From CAYYJV01 sp964486395 (GTDB lineage: Bacteria > Patescibacteriota > Minisyncoccia > Minisyncoccales > MHMH01): a stretch of 19,142 nucleotides of DNA. Under the pieces are notes generated by a model that saw nothing but the letters and a program-made list of their open reading frames with translations, did not search any database and was not told the DNA's origin. This document shows positions 1-6,484 of the stretch, piece by piece (positions within the stretch are counted from its first letter, which is position 1; each line of letters opens with the position of its first letter). Position numbers and translations under genes: made by a program. The DNA is taken from assembly GCA_964486395.1 (NCBI GenBank), contig CAZALP010000008.1, positions 1 through 19,142 on the forward strand, in the 5' to 3' direction.

Positions 1-54
1 GTAGAATAACGGTCTCCAAAACCGTTGATGGGAGTTCGATTCTCTCCGCCCCTG
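1..54 (+). tRNA. tRNA-Trp (CCA), 3' part
   Basis: The window opens inside a tRNA gene. The anticodon arm is ACGGT-CTCCAAA-ACCGT, giving anticodon CCA (Trp). It is followed by a short variable loop, a T arm (GGGAG-TTCGATT-CTCTC), the 3' acceptor strand CGCCCCT and discriminator G at 54. CCA is not encoded, since CTG follows. The 5' acceptor strand and most of the D arm lie before the window. The last four bases (51-54) begin the direct repeat that recurs at 2309. Confidence 0.93.
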
Positions 55-131
55 CTGGCAAAATTCGAGGCACCTTTATGGTGCCTTTGAATTTTGCCAT
101 GGGGTTTGGTGGAGAGAACTTTTTTTGGAGT
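51..131 (+). repeat. 81-bp direct repeat, copy 1 (tRNA-Trp end)
   Basis: This copy matches 2309-2390 except for three substitutions and one T indel. It starts in the last four bases of tRNA-Trp. It contains a long hairpin at 56-99: an 11-bp outer stem (TGGCAAAATTC with GAATTTTGCCA), a small internal loop, a 7-bp inner stem (AGGCACC with GGTGCCT) and a TTTAT loop. A T7 run (120-126) and GGAG follow. The hairpin may end the tRNA transcript, although the T run lies about 20 nt beyond the stem, which is not the classic layout. The two copies flank the AAA ATPase cassette like attachment sites or target duplications. Confidence 0.92.
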
Positions 132-183
132 TGGTATCAGGGTTTGATTTTTGTTTTCGGGTTTTTATTTTGTCAGCTGACCT

Positions 184-205
184 TTTGTCAACTGACCTTG
201 ACAAA
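184..205. promoter_or_regulatory. Operator-like inverted repeat over the -35 box
   Basis: TTTGTCAA (184-191) and TTGACAAA (198-205) form a perfect 8-bp inverted repeat with 6 nt between. The right arm contains the -35 hexamer of the AAA cassette promoter. A perfect 10-bp palindrome GTCAGCTGAC lies just upstream, and GTCAACTGACC repeats it imperfectly. The arrangement suggests a repressor site. The regulator is unknown. Confidence 0.5.
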
Positions 206-226
206 TATGATAAGGTATGCTATAAT
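198..226 (+). promoter_or_regulatory. Consensus sigma-70 promoter of the AAA cassette
   Basis: TTGACA (198-203), a 17-nt spacer and TATAAT (221-226) match the housekeeping consensus at all 12 positions. Transcription should start near 233. It points at the small gene at 290 and the AAA ATPase at 606, and lies inside the segment bounded by the direct repeats, so the cassette carries its own strong promoter. Confidence 0.85.
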
Positions 227-231
227 ACAGA

Positions 232-249
232 TGTAAGCGGTGGCTTACA
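232..249 (+). promoter_or_regulatory. Perfect hairpin at the predicted 5' end of the AAA transcript
   Basis: TGTAAGC (232-238), GGTG and GCTTACA (243-249) form a perfect 7-bp stem with a 4-nt loop at the expected +1. It could be a DNA operator or a 5' mRNA-stabilising stem. There is no T tract, so it is not a terminator. Confidence 0.5.
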
Positions 250-289
250 ATTTCAATAATGAACCTTTATAGGAAGAAGGTGACCACGC

Positions 290-595
290 TTGGAACAATG
301 CAAGTATAGCTTGGATGAGTTGCGAGTACGGTCGAGACCAGTGATTAATAATCCTGATCCGAGGATACGGATTATACTGGTGGAAACCGCAAGGGCTTCT
401 CCAAATTCTGCCTATAAGGAAGCTTTGGCTAAAACCGGCAGTATCAGAAAAGCTAAGGCAACGAGATTTCTCGCAATCCTGAGGCGGGATTATGGAGAAG
501 AAGAATTCGATGGGGTTGTAAGGTCGAACAGAAGGGAAGAAAATCTTGAATCTTTCCGAACCCCGGAATACGCTCAGAGGACTGAGCACATTTAG
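290..595 (+). CDS. Small unknown protein in the AAA cassette (101 aa)
   Basis: I do not recognise this protein. It is a charged, probably soluble 101-residue product rich in Arg and Glu, with no membrane segment and a single Cys near the N-terminus. The start is TTG at 290, chosen because AGGAAGAAGG (271-280) lies 9 nt upstream; the ATG at 298 is in a frame that stops at once. The stop at 593-595 abuts the Shine-Dalgarno of the AAA ATPase gene, which starts 10 nt later, so the two genes are almost certainly co-transcribed and probably translationally coupled. It may be a partner, adaptor or regulator of the ATPase; that is inference from position only. Confidence 0.6.
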   Translation: MEQCKYSLDELRVRSRPVINNPDPRIRIILVETARASPNSAYKEALAKTGSIRKAKATRFLAILRRDYGEEEFDGVVRSNRREENLESFRTPEYAQRTEHI

Positions 596-605
596 GGAGG
601 TAGAA

Positions 606-2117
606 ATGGAAAAGAATAGGTTCCGAGTGGTAGTAGAGAATGTGGAACAGCTTTTCAAGCAGTTCAATGTCCCTAACGAGACGCGCCACGATTTTATGAG
701 TGGCGACAGTTTCAAGACAAACTATCAGTTGGGAGGCACTCCGCTTGAAGAGCCAGCCAAAGCAGTGCAGGCATCGGGTTACAGCACCGGACGACAGTAT
801 ACGCTACGCGCTTATATCGACACAGCCTACAAGTCTAAAGATAGGAACTCGATAGATTGGCTTCGGCACTATGAATTGACTCCGCCTCACAGACAGTTAT
901 CGCAACACTTCAAAACCAAAAAAATTGCCGAGACTGTCTTCATCTTAGACGACGATGGCAGAGAAGAGATGGTAGTGCATTGCGGTGATTTTTTCTTGGG
1001 ATGGTTGGAAATAGAAGTTGGGAGTCAGGGAGGCTCTCTCCACGATGTCAGCTCTCCGCCGAAAACCATCACCACTCTTGAACAGTTCGAGAAAGACATC
1101 ACAAAGTTTGCCAAAGTGATCGAAGTTGCAGTGAACGGCGTATACGAAGAGTTTCACAAAGAAGCCCCGGACACAACCCTTTATCTCAGGCCGTCTATAT
1201 GGGTGCCGACCGAAACAGAAGAGGGAGGATCTATTTTCTCTAAACTGTTTGGTGGCGGCCAAAAAGATCTTCTGAAGAAGGCCATCGAGATTGAAAAGCC
1301 CAATGTATCCTTTGAGGATGTTGGTGGGCAAGAGGAAGCAAAGCGAGAGATTCAAGGCTTGAGTTTTGCACTTAGAAATCCTGAACTCTACCAGAAATGG
1401 GGCACGAAACCACCAAAGGGTATTATGCTCTTTGGACCTCCGGGAACCGGGAAGACCCTAATGGCTAAAGCCCTGGCAACCGAAGCAGCAGCTAAATTCT
1501 ACCACGTCAAAGTATCTGATATATCCTCGATGTGGTACGGACAGTCGGAGAAACTGATGCAAGGCGTATTCGACCTCGCCAAAGAGAATGGTCCCAGCAT
1601 TATCTTCTTTGATGAAGTAGATGCTATCGCTTCTCAGCGAGATCATTCTCACGAGGCAACCCAGAGAGTTGTCTCGACACTTCTTGAAAACCTTGACGGG
1701 ATGGAGTCTTGTCCGAACATTATGGTTGTGGCTTCGACTAACCGGTTAGGAGCTGTAGATCCTGCGCTGAAACGGCCCGGTAGAATCGACCGATTAGTTG
1801 AGGTTCCTCTTCCTGACGCTGAAGGCAGAAAGCAAATCTTTACTATCCATTCTGCTAAAGCTGAAAGAATAGCGGAAAGACCGATCTTCAATGAAGTGGA
1901 CTGGGATGCTATAGTCGCTCAGACTGATAAGATGAGTGGCGCAGACATCGCAGAGATCATCCGCAGGACGCTCGAAGACAAAGTCCGCAAAGAGGGAATC
2001 GGCGAAGAAGCAGGTGCGGTCACTACTGAGGACATCGCAAGGGAAATCAAAGCCTACGAGCGGGTTAGGGAGACTACCAAGAAAATGGGTTTCCAACCCG
2101 CAGGCAGAGATTCCTAA
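606..2117 (+). CDS. Classic-clade AAA ATPase with unrecognised N-terminal domain (503 aa)
   Basis: This is a single-ring AAA ATPase of the Cdc48/proteasomal-ATPase type, expected to form a hexamer that remodels or unfolds protein. The ATG at 606 is chosen because AGGGAGG lies 5 nt upstream; an in-frame ATG at 546 lacks such a site. Residues 1 to about 215 are an N-terminal domain I do not recognise, followed by a Gly-rich linker. The AAA module begins with FEDVGG (236), then Walker A GPPGTGKT (277-284), a pore-loop-like MWYG, Walker B with D336-E337, a second region of homology, and arginine fingers R390 and R393 in RPGR. The C-terminal lid contains SGADIAEI. There is no protease domain and no neighbouring peptidase, so the protein may act alone or with the 101-residue product encoded upstream. 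Confidence 0.9.
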   Translation: MEKNRFRVVVENVEQLFKQFNVPNETRHDFMSGDSFKTNYQLGGTPLEEPAKAVQASGYSTGRQYTLRAYIDTAYKSKDRNSIDWLRHYELTPPHRQLSQHFKTKKIAETVFILDDDGREEMVVHCGDFFLGWLEIEVGSQGGSLHDVSSPPKTITTLEQFEKDITKFAKVIEVAVNGVYEEFHKEAPDTTLYLRPSIWVPTETEEGGSIFSKLFGGGQKDLLKKAIEIEKPNVSFEDVGGQEEAKREIQGLSFALRNPELYQKWGTKPPKGIMLFGPPGTGKTLMAKALATEAAAKFYHVKVSDISSMWYGQSEKLMQGVFDLAKENGPSIIFFDEVDAIASQRDHSHEATQRVVSTLLENLDGMESCPNIMVVASTNRLGAVDPALKRPGRIDRLVEVPLPDAEGRKQIFTIHSAKAERIAERPIFNEVDWDAIVAQTDKMSGADIAEIIRRTLEDKVRKEGIGEEAGAVTTEDIAREIKAYERVRETTKKMGFQPAGRDS

Positions 2118-2158
2118 CTTTCTTAAATTGCACTTTGTGCGAAGAGAGAAGTAAACAA

Positions 2159-2195
2159 GAAGGGCAGAGAACTTCATACCTGCCCTTCGTTGTTT
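2159..2195 (+). terminator. Intrinsic terminator of the AAA cassette
   Basis: GAAGGGCAG (2159-2167) pairs perfectly with CTGCCCTTC (2180-2188) across a 12-nt loop, followed by GTTGTTTT. It lies 42 nt after the ATPase stop codon and closes the two-gene cassette before the second direct repeat. Confidence 0.8.
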
Positions 2196-2210
2196 TATAA
2201 ATTAAAAATG

Positions 2211-2333
2211 TCAGACGGTAGCCAGTAATTCCCTTGATTCTTGCAGGGTTAGCTCGGGGTATTTGATCAATTCCAGCCAGTTTAGGGTTCGAAAATCGTT
2301 CACTACTGCCTGCTGGCAGAATTCTAGGCACCT
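2211..2333 (-). pseudogene. Possible C-terminal gene remnant beside the right repeat
   Basis: The minus strand is open for 40 residues ending NWLELIKYPELTLQESRELL plus a few more, which reads like a natural amphipathic protein tail and not random sequence. It has no start codon or ribosome site, and its first residues lie within the direct repeat. It could be the tail of a gene lost when the cassette was inserted, for example a mobility gene, but I cannot name a family. Chance remains quite possible. Confidence 0.2.
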
Positions 2334-2390
2334 TTATGGTGCTTTTGAATTTTGCCATGGGGTTTGGTGGAGAGAACTTTTTTTTGGAGT
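2309..2390 (+). repeat. 81-bp direct repeat, copy 2 (macA side)
   Basis: This is the second copy of the sequence at 51-131, with the hairpin at 2314-2357 and an 8-T run. Relative to copy 1 it has A to G at 2319, G to T at 2325 and C to T at 2343, plus one extra T. The two stem changes convert A-U and G-C pairs to G-U pairs, so RNA pairing is kept. The copy ends at the base before the macA-like ATG. Without the insert, the repeat would be the entire spacer between tRNA-Trp and that gene. Confidence 0.92.
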
Positions 2391-3971
2391 ATGAAAAGTT
2401 CGCTATTCACACGCAGGAAAATCATTTTAGCCATTATTGCAGGCCTTGTCATTTTTGCAGTTTATCAAGGCTTTTTTAAAGAAGAAAAGCCGGAGTATTC
2501 TTTGGCGTCAGCCACTTTGGGTAATGTGTTTCAGGAAGTGTCAGAAACCGGACAAGTTCAAGCTGGGGAAGAAGTTAAACTGGCTTTTGAAAACGGAGGA
2601 AGAATTGAAAGAATATATGTCCAAGTTGGAGACAGGGTGGAAGCTTCTGCGGCTTTGGCCAAACTGGAAACAGATCAGCTTGATATTGAGTTGAGCAAAG
2701 CCAAAGCTGAATTGGCAGTGGCTCAGGCAGAATTGGATAAACTGCTGGCCGGTTCCAGCGAAGAAGAAATACAGGCAGCGCGGACCGTCTTGGAAAATGC
2801 CAGACAAAATCTAGAAGACGTTAAAACCAAGACAGAGGACGATTTAGACCAAGTTTATCAGGACGCCCTAGTTATTTTAGACGGATCATATGAAGAAGCT
2901 TGGGGCGCCTTGACTACGGTAACTTCTCTCAGGAAAACATATTTTTCGGGCAATGACCAAGGGTCAATTATAGTAAAGGAGAATGTAGAAAACATCGAAA
3001 CTGAGCTATCAGAAGCCAAAGAATACATTAATGATGCTAAAGTCCAAGAAAACCGCAAAAAAATAGAAGAAGCCCTAATTCAGTTGAAAAACTCCCTAAC
3101 CAATATTTACGACTATTTGGATAAAATCCGCAATATTATGGATGCTACTAACTACAAAAACGACGTTTCAGACACAGATAGGGTTTCCTTGGATACGGAA
3201 AAAGTAAACGTTAACTCCGCTCTTTCCAATATTATAAACGCCCAGCAAAATATCACCTCCGCCAAAGTCAGCAATGCAGAGAGAATCAATACCGCCGAGG
3301 GAAAGGTTAAGAAGGCCGAGGATGATTTGGCGATAAAGACAGCTGGGCCCAGGCAGGTGGAAATTGATCTTTACCAAGCCCGGCTCAATCAAGCCCAAGC
3401 CCAGGTGGACATCTTGGAAAACAAAATTCAGGAAGCTGTCTTGAGAGCTCCCGTTAGCGGACAAATCACCGAAATCAACAAAGAAGTCGGGGAAATCGTC
3501 CAGCCGAGTTTAGGAAAAGCCGCCATGGTTCTTTTGCCGACCAATCCCTATCAAATAGAAGTGGATATTTACGAGGAAGATATAGTGAAAATAAACATAG
3601 GAGATTCAGTAGACATAGAGCTGGTCGCTTTTCCCGGCCAAGTTTTCAAAGGCAAGGTCATTTCAGTAAATCCCGCAGAAAAATTGGTCGAAGGAGTCGT
3701 TTATTACGAAGTGAAAATTAATTTTGAAGAGGTGCCCGAAGGCATCAAACCCGGCATGACGGCCGATTTGAGAATTAAAACTTCTTCCAAAGAAAATGTG
3801 CTGGCGGTGCCGGAAGACGCCATTCGGGAGAAAGAGGGCGAATATACAATTAAGATTTTGAAGAACGGAGAGATCGAAGAAAGAAAAATAGAAATCGGCT
3901 TATGGGGAGACAACGGAATGGTTGAAATAATTTCCGGCCTTGCCCAAGGAGAAAAAGTCATCCTCGATTAA
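2391..3971 (+). CDS. MacA/HlyD-type membrane-fusion (adaptor) protein
   Basis: This is the periplasmic or extracytoplasmic adaptor of an ABC exporter, 526 residues. After a short positive N-terminus comes one membrane segment (about residues 9-28). Next is the first half of a biotinyl-lipoyl domain, an unusually long predicted coiled-coil hairpin rich in Ala, Glu and Lys (about 90-340), the second lipoyl half (LRAPVSGQITEINKEVGEIV, about 350-371), and a beta-barrel domain. The ATG at 2391 is chosen because the mature protein features begin just after it. GGAG lies only 1 nt upstream, so the start is weakly marked; the frame stays open to a TTG at 2352 inside the repeat. It is the first gene of a three-gene operon with the ATPase and permease that follow. 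Confidence 0.88.
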   Translation: MKSSLFTRRKIILAIIAGLVIFAVYQGFFKEEKPEYSLASATLGNVFQEVSETGQVQAGEEVKLAFENGGRIERIYVQVGDRVEASAALAKLETDQLDIELSKAKAELAVAQAELDKLLAGSSEEEIQAARTVLENARQNLEDVKTKTEDDLDQVYQDALVILDGSYEEAWGALTTVTSLRKTYFSGNDQGSIIVKENVENIETELSEAKEYINDAKVQENRKKIEEALIQLKNSLTNIYDYLDKIRNIMDATNYKNDVSDTDRVSLDTEKVNVNSALSNIINAQQNITSAKVSNAERINTAEGKVKKAEDDLAIKTAGPRQVEIDLYQARLNQAQAQVDILENKIQEAVLRAPVSGQITEINKEVGEIVQPSLGKAAMVLLPTNPYQIEVDIYEEDIVKINIGDSVDIELVAFPGQVFKGKVISVNPAEKLVEGVVYYEVKINFEEVPEGIKPGMTADLRIKTSSKENVLAVPEDAIREKEGEYTIKILKNGEIEERKIEIGLWGDNGMVEIISGLAQGEKVILD

Positions 3972-3975
3972 TGCC

Positions 3976-4686
3976 ATGGATTCCGTCATCAAACTGGAAA
4001 ACGTTTGGAAAGTTTACCAGTTGGGGAAGGTGGAATTAACGGCCCTAAAAGGAGTAAGCCTCGATATTCATCGAGGTGATTTTGTAACCATAATGGGACC
4101 TTCGGGCTCTGGTAAATCCACCCTTTTGAATATGATCGGCTGTTTGGATTCTCCCACCAAAGGCAAGGTATTCTTGAAAGAAAGGGACATTTCCCGGCTC
4201 TCGGAAGACCAGCTGTCTCAGTTGAGGGGGAAAACCATTGGATTTGTTTTCCAAGAATTTAATTTGATGCCAAACTTAACAGCACTGGAAAATGTTACCT
4301 TACCTATGGTTTTCCAGGGCGTTTCTGAACCGGAAAGGATAAAAAGAGGTCAAGAATTGCTGTCTTCTTTGGGATTAAAGGAAAGGGTTAGGCATCAGCC
4401 TGCCGAATTATCTGGCGGCGAACGTCAAAGAGTGGCCATAGCCCGAGCTTTTGCCAACAACCCCGAAGTGGTGATAGCCGACGAGCCCACAGGAAATTTG
4501 GATTCCCATAGCGGCAAAAAAATAATGGAAGTTTTAAAAGAATTCCATCAAAAAGAAGGAAAAACTATAGTAGTGGTAACCCATGATCCGAACATTGCCG
4601 GCTACAGCGAAAAAATATTCAACATCAAAGACGGAGAGATGGTTCAAAATCATCTTCAAACCCAAAAATACGTATGGAACAAATAA
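3976..4686 (+). CDS. ABC transporter ATP-binding protein, MacB/LolD type
   Basis: This is the cytoplasmic ATPase of the exporter, 236 residues, the usual length for the family. Visible motifs are Walker A GPSGSGKST (41-49), the Q-loop in FVFQEFNLMP, the signature LSGGERQRVAIARA, Walker B VVIADEPTGNLDS and the H-loop VVTHD. The ATG at 3976 lies 4 nt after the macA-like stop codon. There is no Shine-Dalgarno at proper distance, which points to translational coupling. The 3' end overlaps the permease gene by 13 bp. In canonical MacB the ATPase is fused to the permease; here the two are split, as in many Gram-positive and CPR systems. Confidence 0.95.
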   Translation: MDSVIKLENVWKVYQLGKVELTALKGVSLDIHRGDFVTIMGPSGSGKSTLLNMIGCLDSPTKGKVFLKERDISRLSEDQLSQLRGKTIGFVFQEFNLMPNLTALENVTLPMVFQGVSEPERIKRGQELLSSLGLKERVRHQPAELSGGERQRVAIARAFANNPEVVIADEPTGNLDSHSGKKIMEVLKEFHQKEGKTIVVVTHDPNIAGYSEKIFNIKDGEMVQNHLQTQKYVWNK

Positions 4687-5900
4687 AGGAGTATTTTAAA
4701 ATTGCCCTTAGGAATTTAAGAACCAGGTCTTTGCGGAGCTGGTTAACCATTTTGGGCATCGTTATCGGAGTATTTTTAATAATTTCCCTGCTTTCCCTGT
4801 CAGAAGGCATAAAACAAACCATTACCCAGCAATTGAGGGCTTTGGGAGGAGAAGTGATTTTCGTTATGCCGGGAGAGATTTCCAATCCTATTGCCATGTT
4901 TATGTCGGGAGCCCGGCTGGAAAGAGAAGACATAGAAGGCATAGAAAAAGTGCATGGAGTGGACACCGTATTAACTATGTCGTATCAGTCTCTTTTGGTT
5001 AGACACAAAGATGAAGGAAAGACAGTTTTTACTTCAGGACTTTCTTGGGAAAAAGGAACAGAAATTATGGAAAAATTCCAGGGCTGGAGCCTGAAAAAAG
5101 GGGAATGGCCCATCCCGGGAAAAAGAGAAGCAGTTATCGGAAGCCAGGTGGAAAATAATGTATTCGAGAAAAAGGTTGCATTGGGAGATGAAATCATCAT
5201 TAAAGGCAGAAGGTTTGAAGTAGTGGGAATCTTGAATTCTCTGGGCTCAAAGCAAGACGATACTTCCATTTACTTGGATTTGCCTTTTTACCAGGATTTG
5301 ACCGGAGAAAAAAGGGGAACCGCTCAAATGGCCATGGTTAAAATAAAAAAGGGCGTTTCTTTAGATGAAACGGCAAAGAAAATAAAGGAGTCCTTGGAAA
5401 AAACCCGCAAAAGAAGAATGGGATCTGATGCAGCTGACTTCAGTGTCATAACTTCAGAAAAAATGGGGGATATTGCTGGCGACATTCTGGCTGTAATTCA
5501 ACTTGCCATTATAGGGTTTGCTTCCATTGCCATCATTGTAGGAGGCATAGGGATAATGAATACCATGTTCACTTCGGTAAGAGAGAGAACCAGAGAGATT
5601 GGCATTATGAAAGCTATTGGAGCCAAAGATAAGGCGATCTTGACCATTTTCCTGTTTGAGGCTGGAATCATCGGATTGATGGGGGGCATAGGGGGTACCG
5701 TTTTGGGATTAACCTTAGCAAAGATTATAGAAATCTACGGTCAAGCCCATCCCGCCTTCTATTTTACGGCTACCGTTTCCCCTGGATTGGTCGTTTTCGG
5801 ACTTTCGTTTTCTTTTTTGGTAGGCTGTCTTTCCGGCTTTATTCCCGCCAGGCAGGCAGCCAAGCTAAAACCGGTGGAGGCCCTGCGCCGCTACGAATAA
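4674..5900 (+). CDS. ABC transporter permease, FtsX/MacB type
   Basis: This is the membrane subunit of the exporter, 408 residues. It has the FtsX/MacB plan: one membrane segment near the N-terminus (about 24-44), a large extracytoplasmic MacB-PCD-like domain (about 45-260), and three C-terminal segments (about 268-295, 321-351 and 368-392). Conserved pieces include RSWLTILGIVIGV, GGIGIMNTM and the cytoplasmic coupling loop RTREIGIMKAIGA. It ends with the common tail KPVEALRRYE. It starts within the ATPase gene (13-bp overlap). The exported substrate cannot be told; peptides, lipoproteins and antimicrobials are typical for the family. Confidence 0.93.
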   Translation: MEQIKEYFKIALRNLRTRSLRSWLTILGIVIGVFLIISLLSLSEGIKQTITQQLRALGGEVIFVMPGEISNPIAMFMSGARLEREDIEGIEKVHGVDTVLTMSYQSLLVRHKDEGKTVFTSGLSWEKGTEIMEKFQGWSLKKGEWPIPGKREAVIGSQVENNVFEKKVALGDEIIIKGRRFEVVGILNSLGSKQDDTSIYLDLPFYQDLTGEKRGTAQMAMVKIKKGVSLDETAKKIKESLEKTRKRRMGSDAADFSVITSEKMGDIAGDILAVIQLAIIGFASIAIIVGGIGIMNTMFTSVRERTREIGIMKAIGAKDKAILTIFLFEAGIIGLMGGIGGTVLGLTLAKIIEIYGQAHPAFYFTATVSPGLVVFGLSFSFLVGCLSGFIPARQAAKLKPVEALRRYE

Positions 5901-5953
5901 AGAAAAAACTTGCGTTTGCGGCTGTTTGGTTTTGTCAAGCAGCTTTTTGTTTA

Positions 5954-5968
5954 CTTTTTGGCAAAAAG
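5954..5968. promoter_or_regulatory. Short perfect inverted repeat upstream of def
   Basis: CTTTTTG-G-CAAAAAG is a perfect 7-bp inverted repeat with a 1-nt centre, 21 bp before the def start codon. It could be an operator. I see no convincing -35/-10 pair in the 89-bp spacer. The low-complexity arms make chance a real alternative. Confidence 0.25.
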
Positions 5969-5989
5969 GTGATAAGCTAATAAAGGTTT

Positions 5990-6463
5990 ATGGCAAAATT
6001 AGAAGTTAAAATCTATCCTGACCCTGTTTTGAGGAAAAAAGCGGAAGAAGTAAAAGAATTGACAGAAGAGATTAAAAACTTGGGATGGGATATGGTAGAA
6101 ACTTTAGAAGTAAATGACGGAGTGGGGCTGGCAGCTCCACAAGTTGGGGTGTCAAAAAGAGTGATAATCGTTCAGACAGAAAAAGGACCGGTGATTTTGG
6201 TTAACCCCAAAATTATTAAAAAAAGCAGGGAAAAAGAAACCATGGAAGAGGGCTGTTTGTCTTTGCCCGGAATTTGGCTGAAAATTAAGAGGGCCAAGAA
6301 GGTGGAGGCGGTAGCTATTGACAAAGAAGGGAAAAAAATCAAAATTAATACGGAAGGTTTATCGGCCAGAATCCTACAGCACGAAATCGACCACCTTAAC
6401 GGCATTTTGATAATTGATAGAATAAACCTTTTCCAAAAACTGCTCTTTAAATTGAGAAAATAA
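5990..6463 (+). CDS. def: Peptide deformylase
   Basis: This metalloenzyme removes the formyl group from the N-terminal methionine of new proteins. All three family motifs are present in the 157-residue product: GVGLAAPQ (44-51), EGCLS (87-91, with the metal ligand C89) and QHEIDH (130-135, with ligands H131 and H135 and catalytic E132). The length is normal. The ATG is preceded by AAAGG at short spacing. It is not next to fmt, its usual partner, which lies on the minus strand at 17441-18196. The FAD-protein gene follows after 21 bp and may be co-transcribed. Confidence 0.96.
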   Translation: MAKLEVKIYPDPVLRKKAEEVKELTEEIKNLGWDMVETLEVNDGVGLAAPQVGVSKRVIIVQTEKGPVILVNPKIIKKSREKETMEEGCLSLPGIWLKIKRAKKVEAVAIDKEGKKIKINTEGLSARILQHEIDHLNGILIIDRINLFQKLLFKLRK

Positions 6464-6484
6464 AGGAAAATTAAGGAGGAAAAG

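Noticed and set aside
245..715. 156-residue minus-strand reading frame over the small gene and AAA start
   Set aside because: It is antisense to a well-supported operon with a consensus promoter and ribosome sites, and its composition is not protein-like.
945..1355. Minus-strand reading frame inside the AAA ATPase gene
   Set aside because: It is a shadow of the ATPase coding strand with no ribosome site and low-complexity residues.
2281..2310. tRNA-like fragment (GGTTCGAAAATC) near the second repeat
   Set aside because: It recalls a T arm, but no matching stem or acceptor strand can be formed around it.
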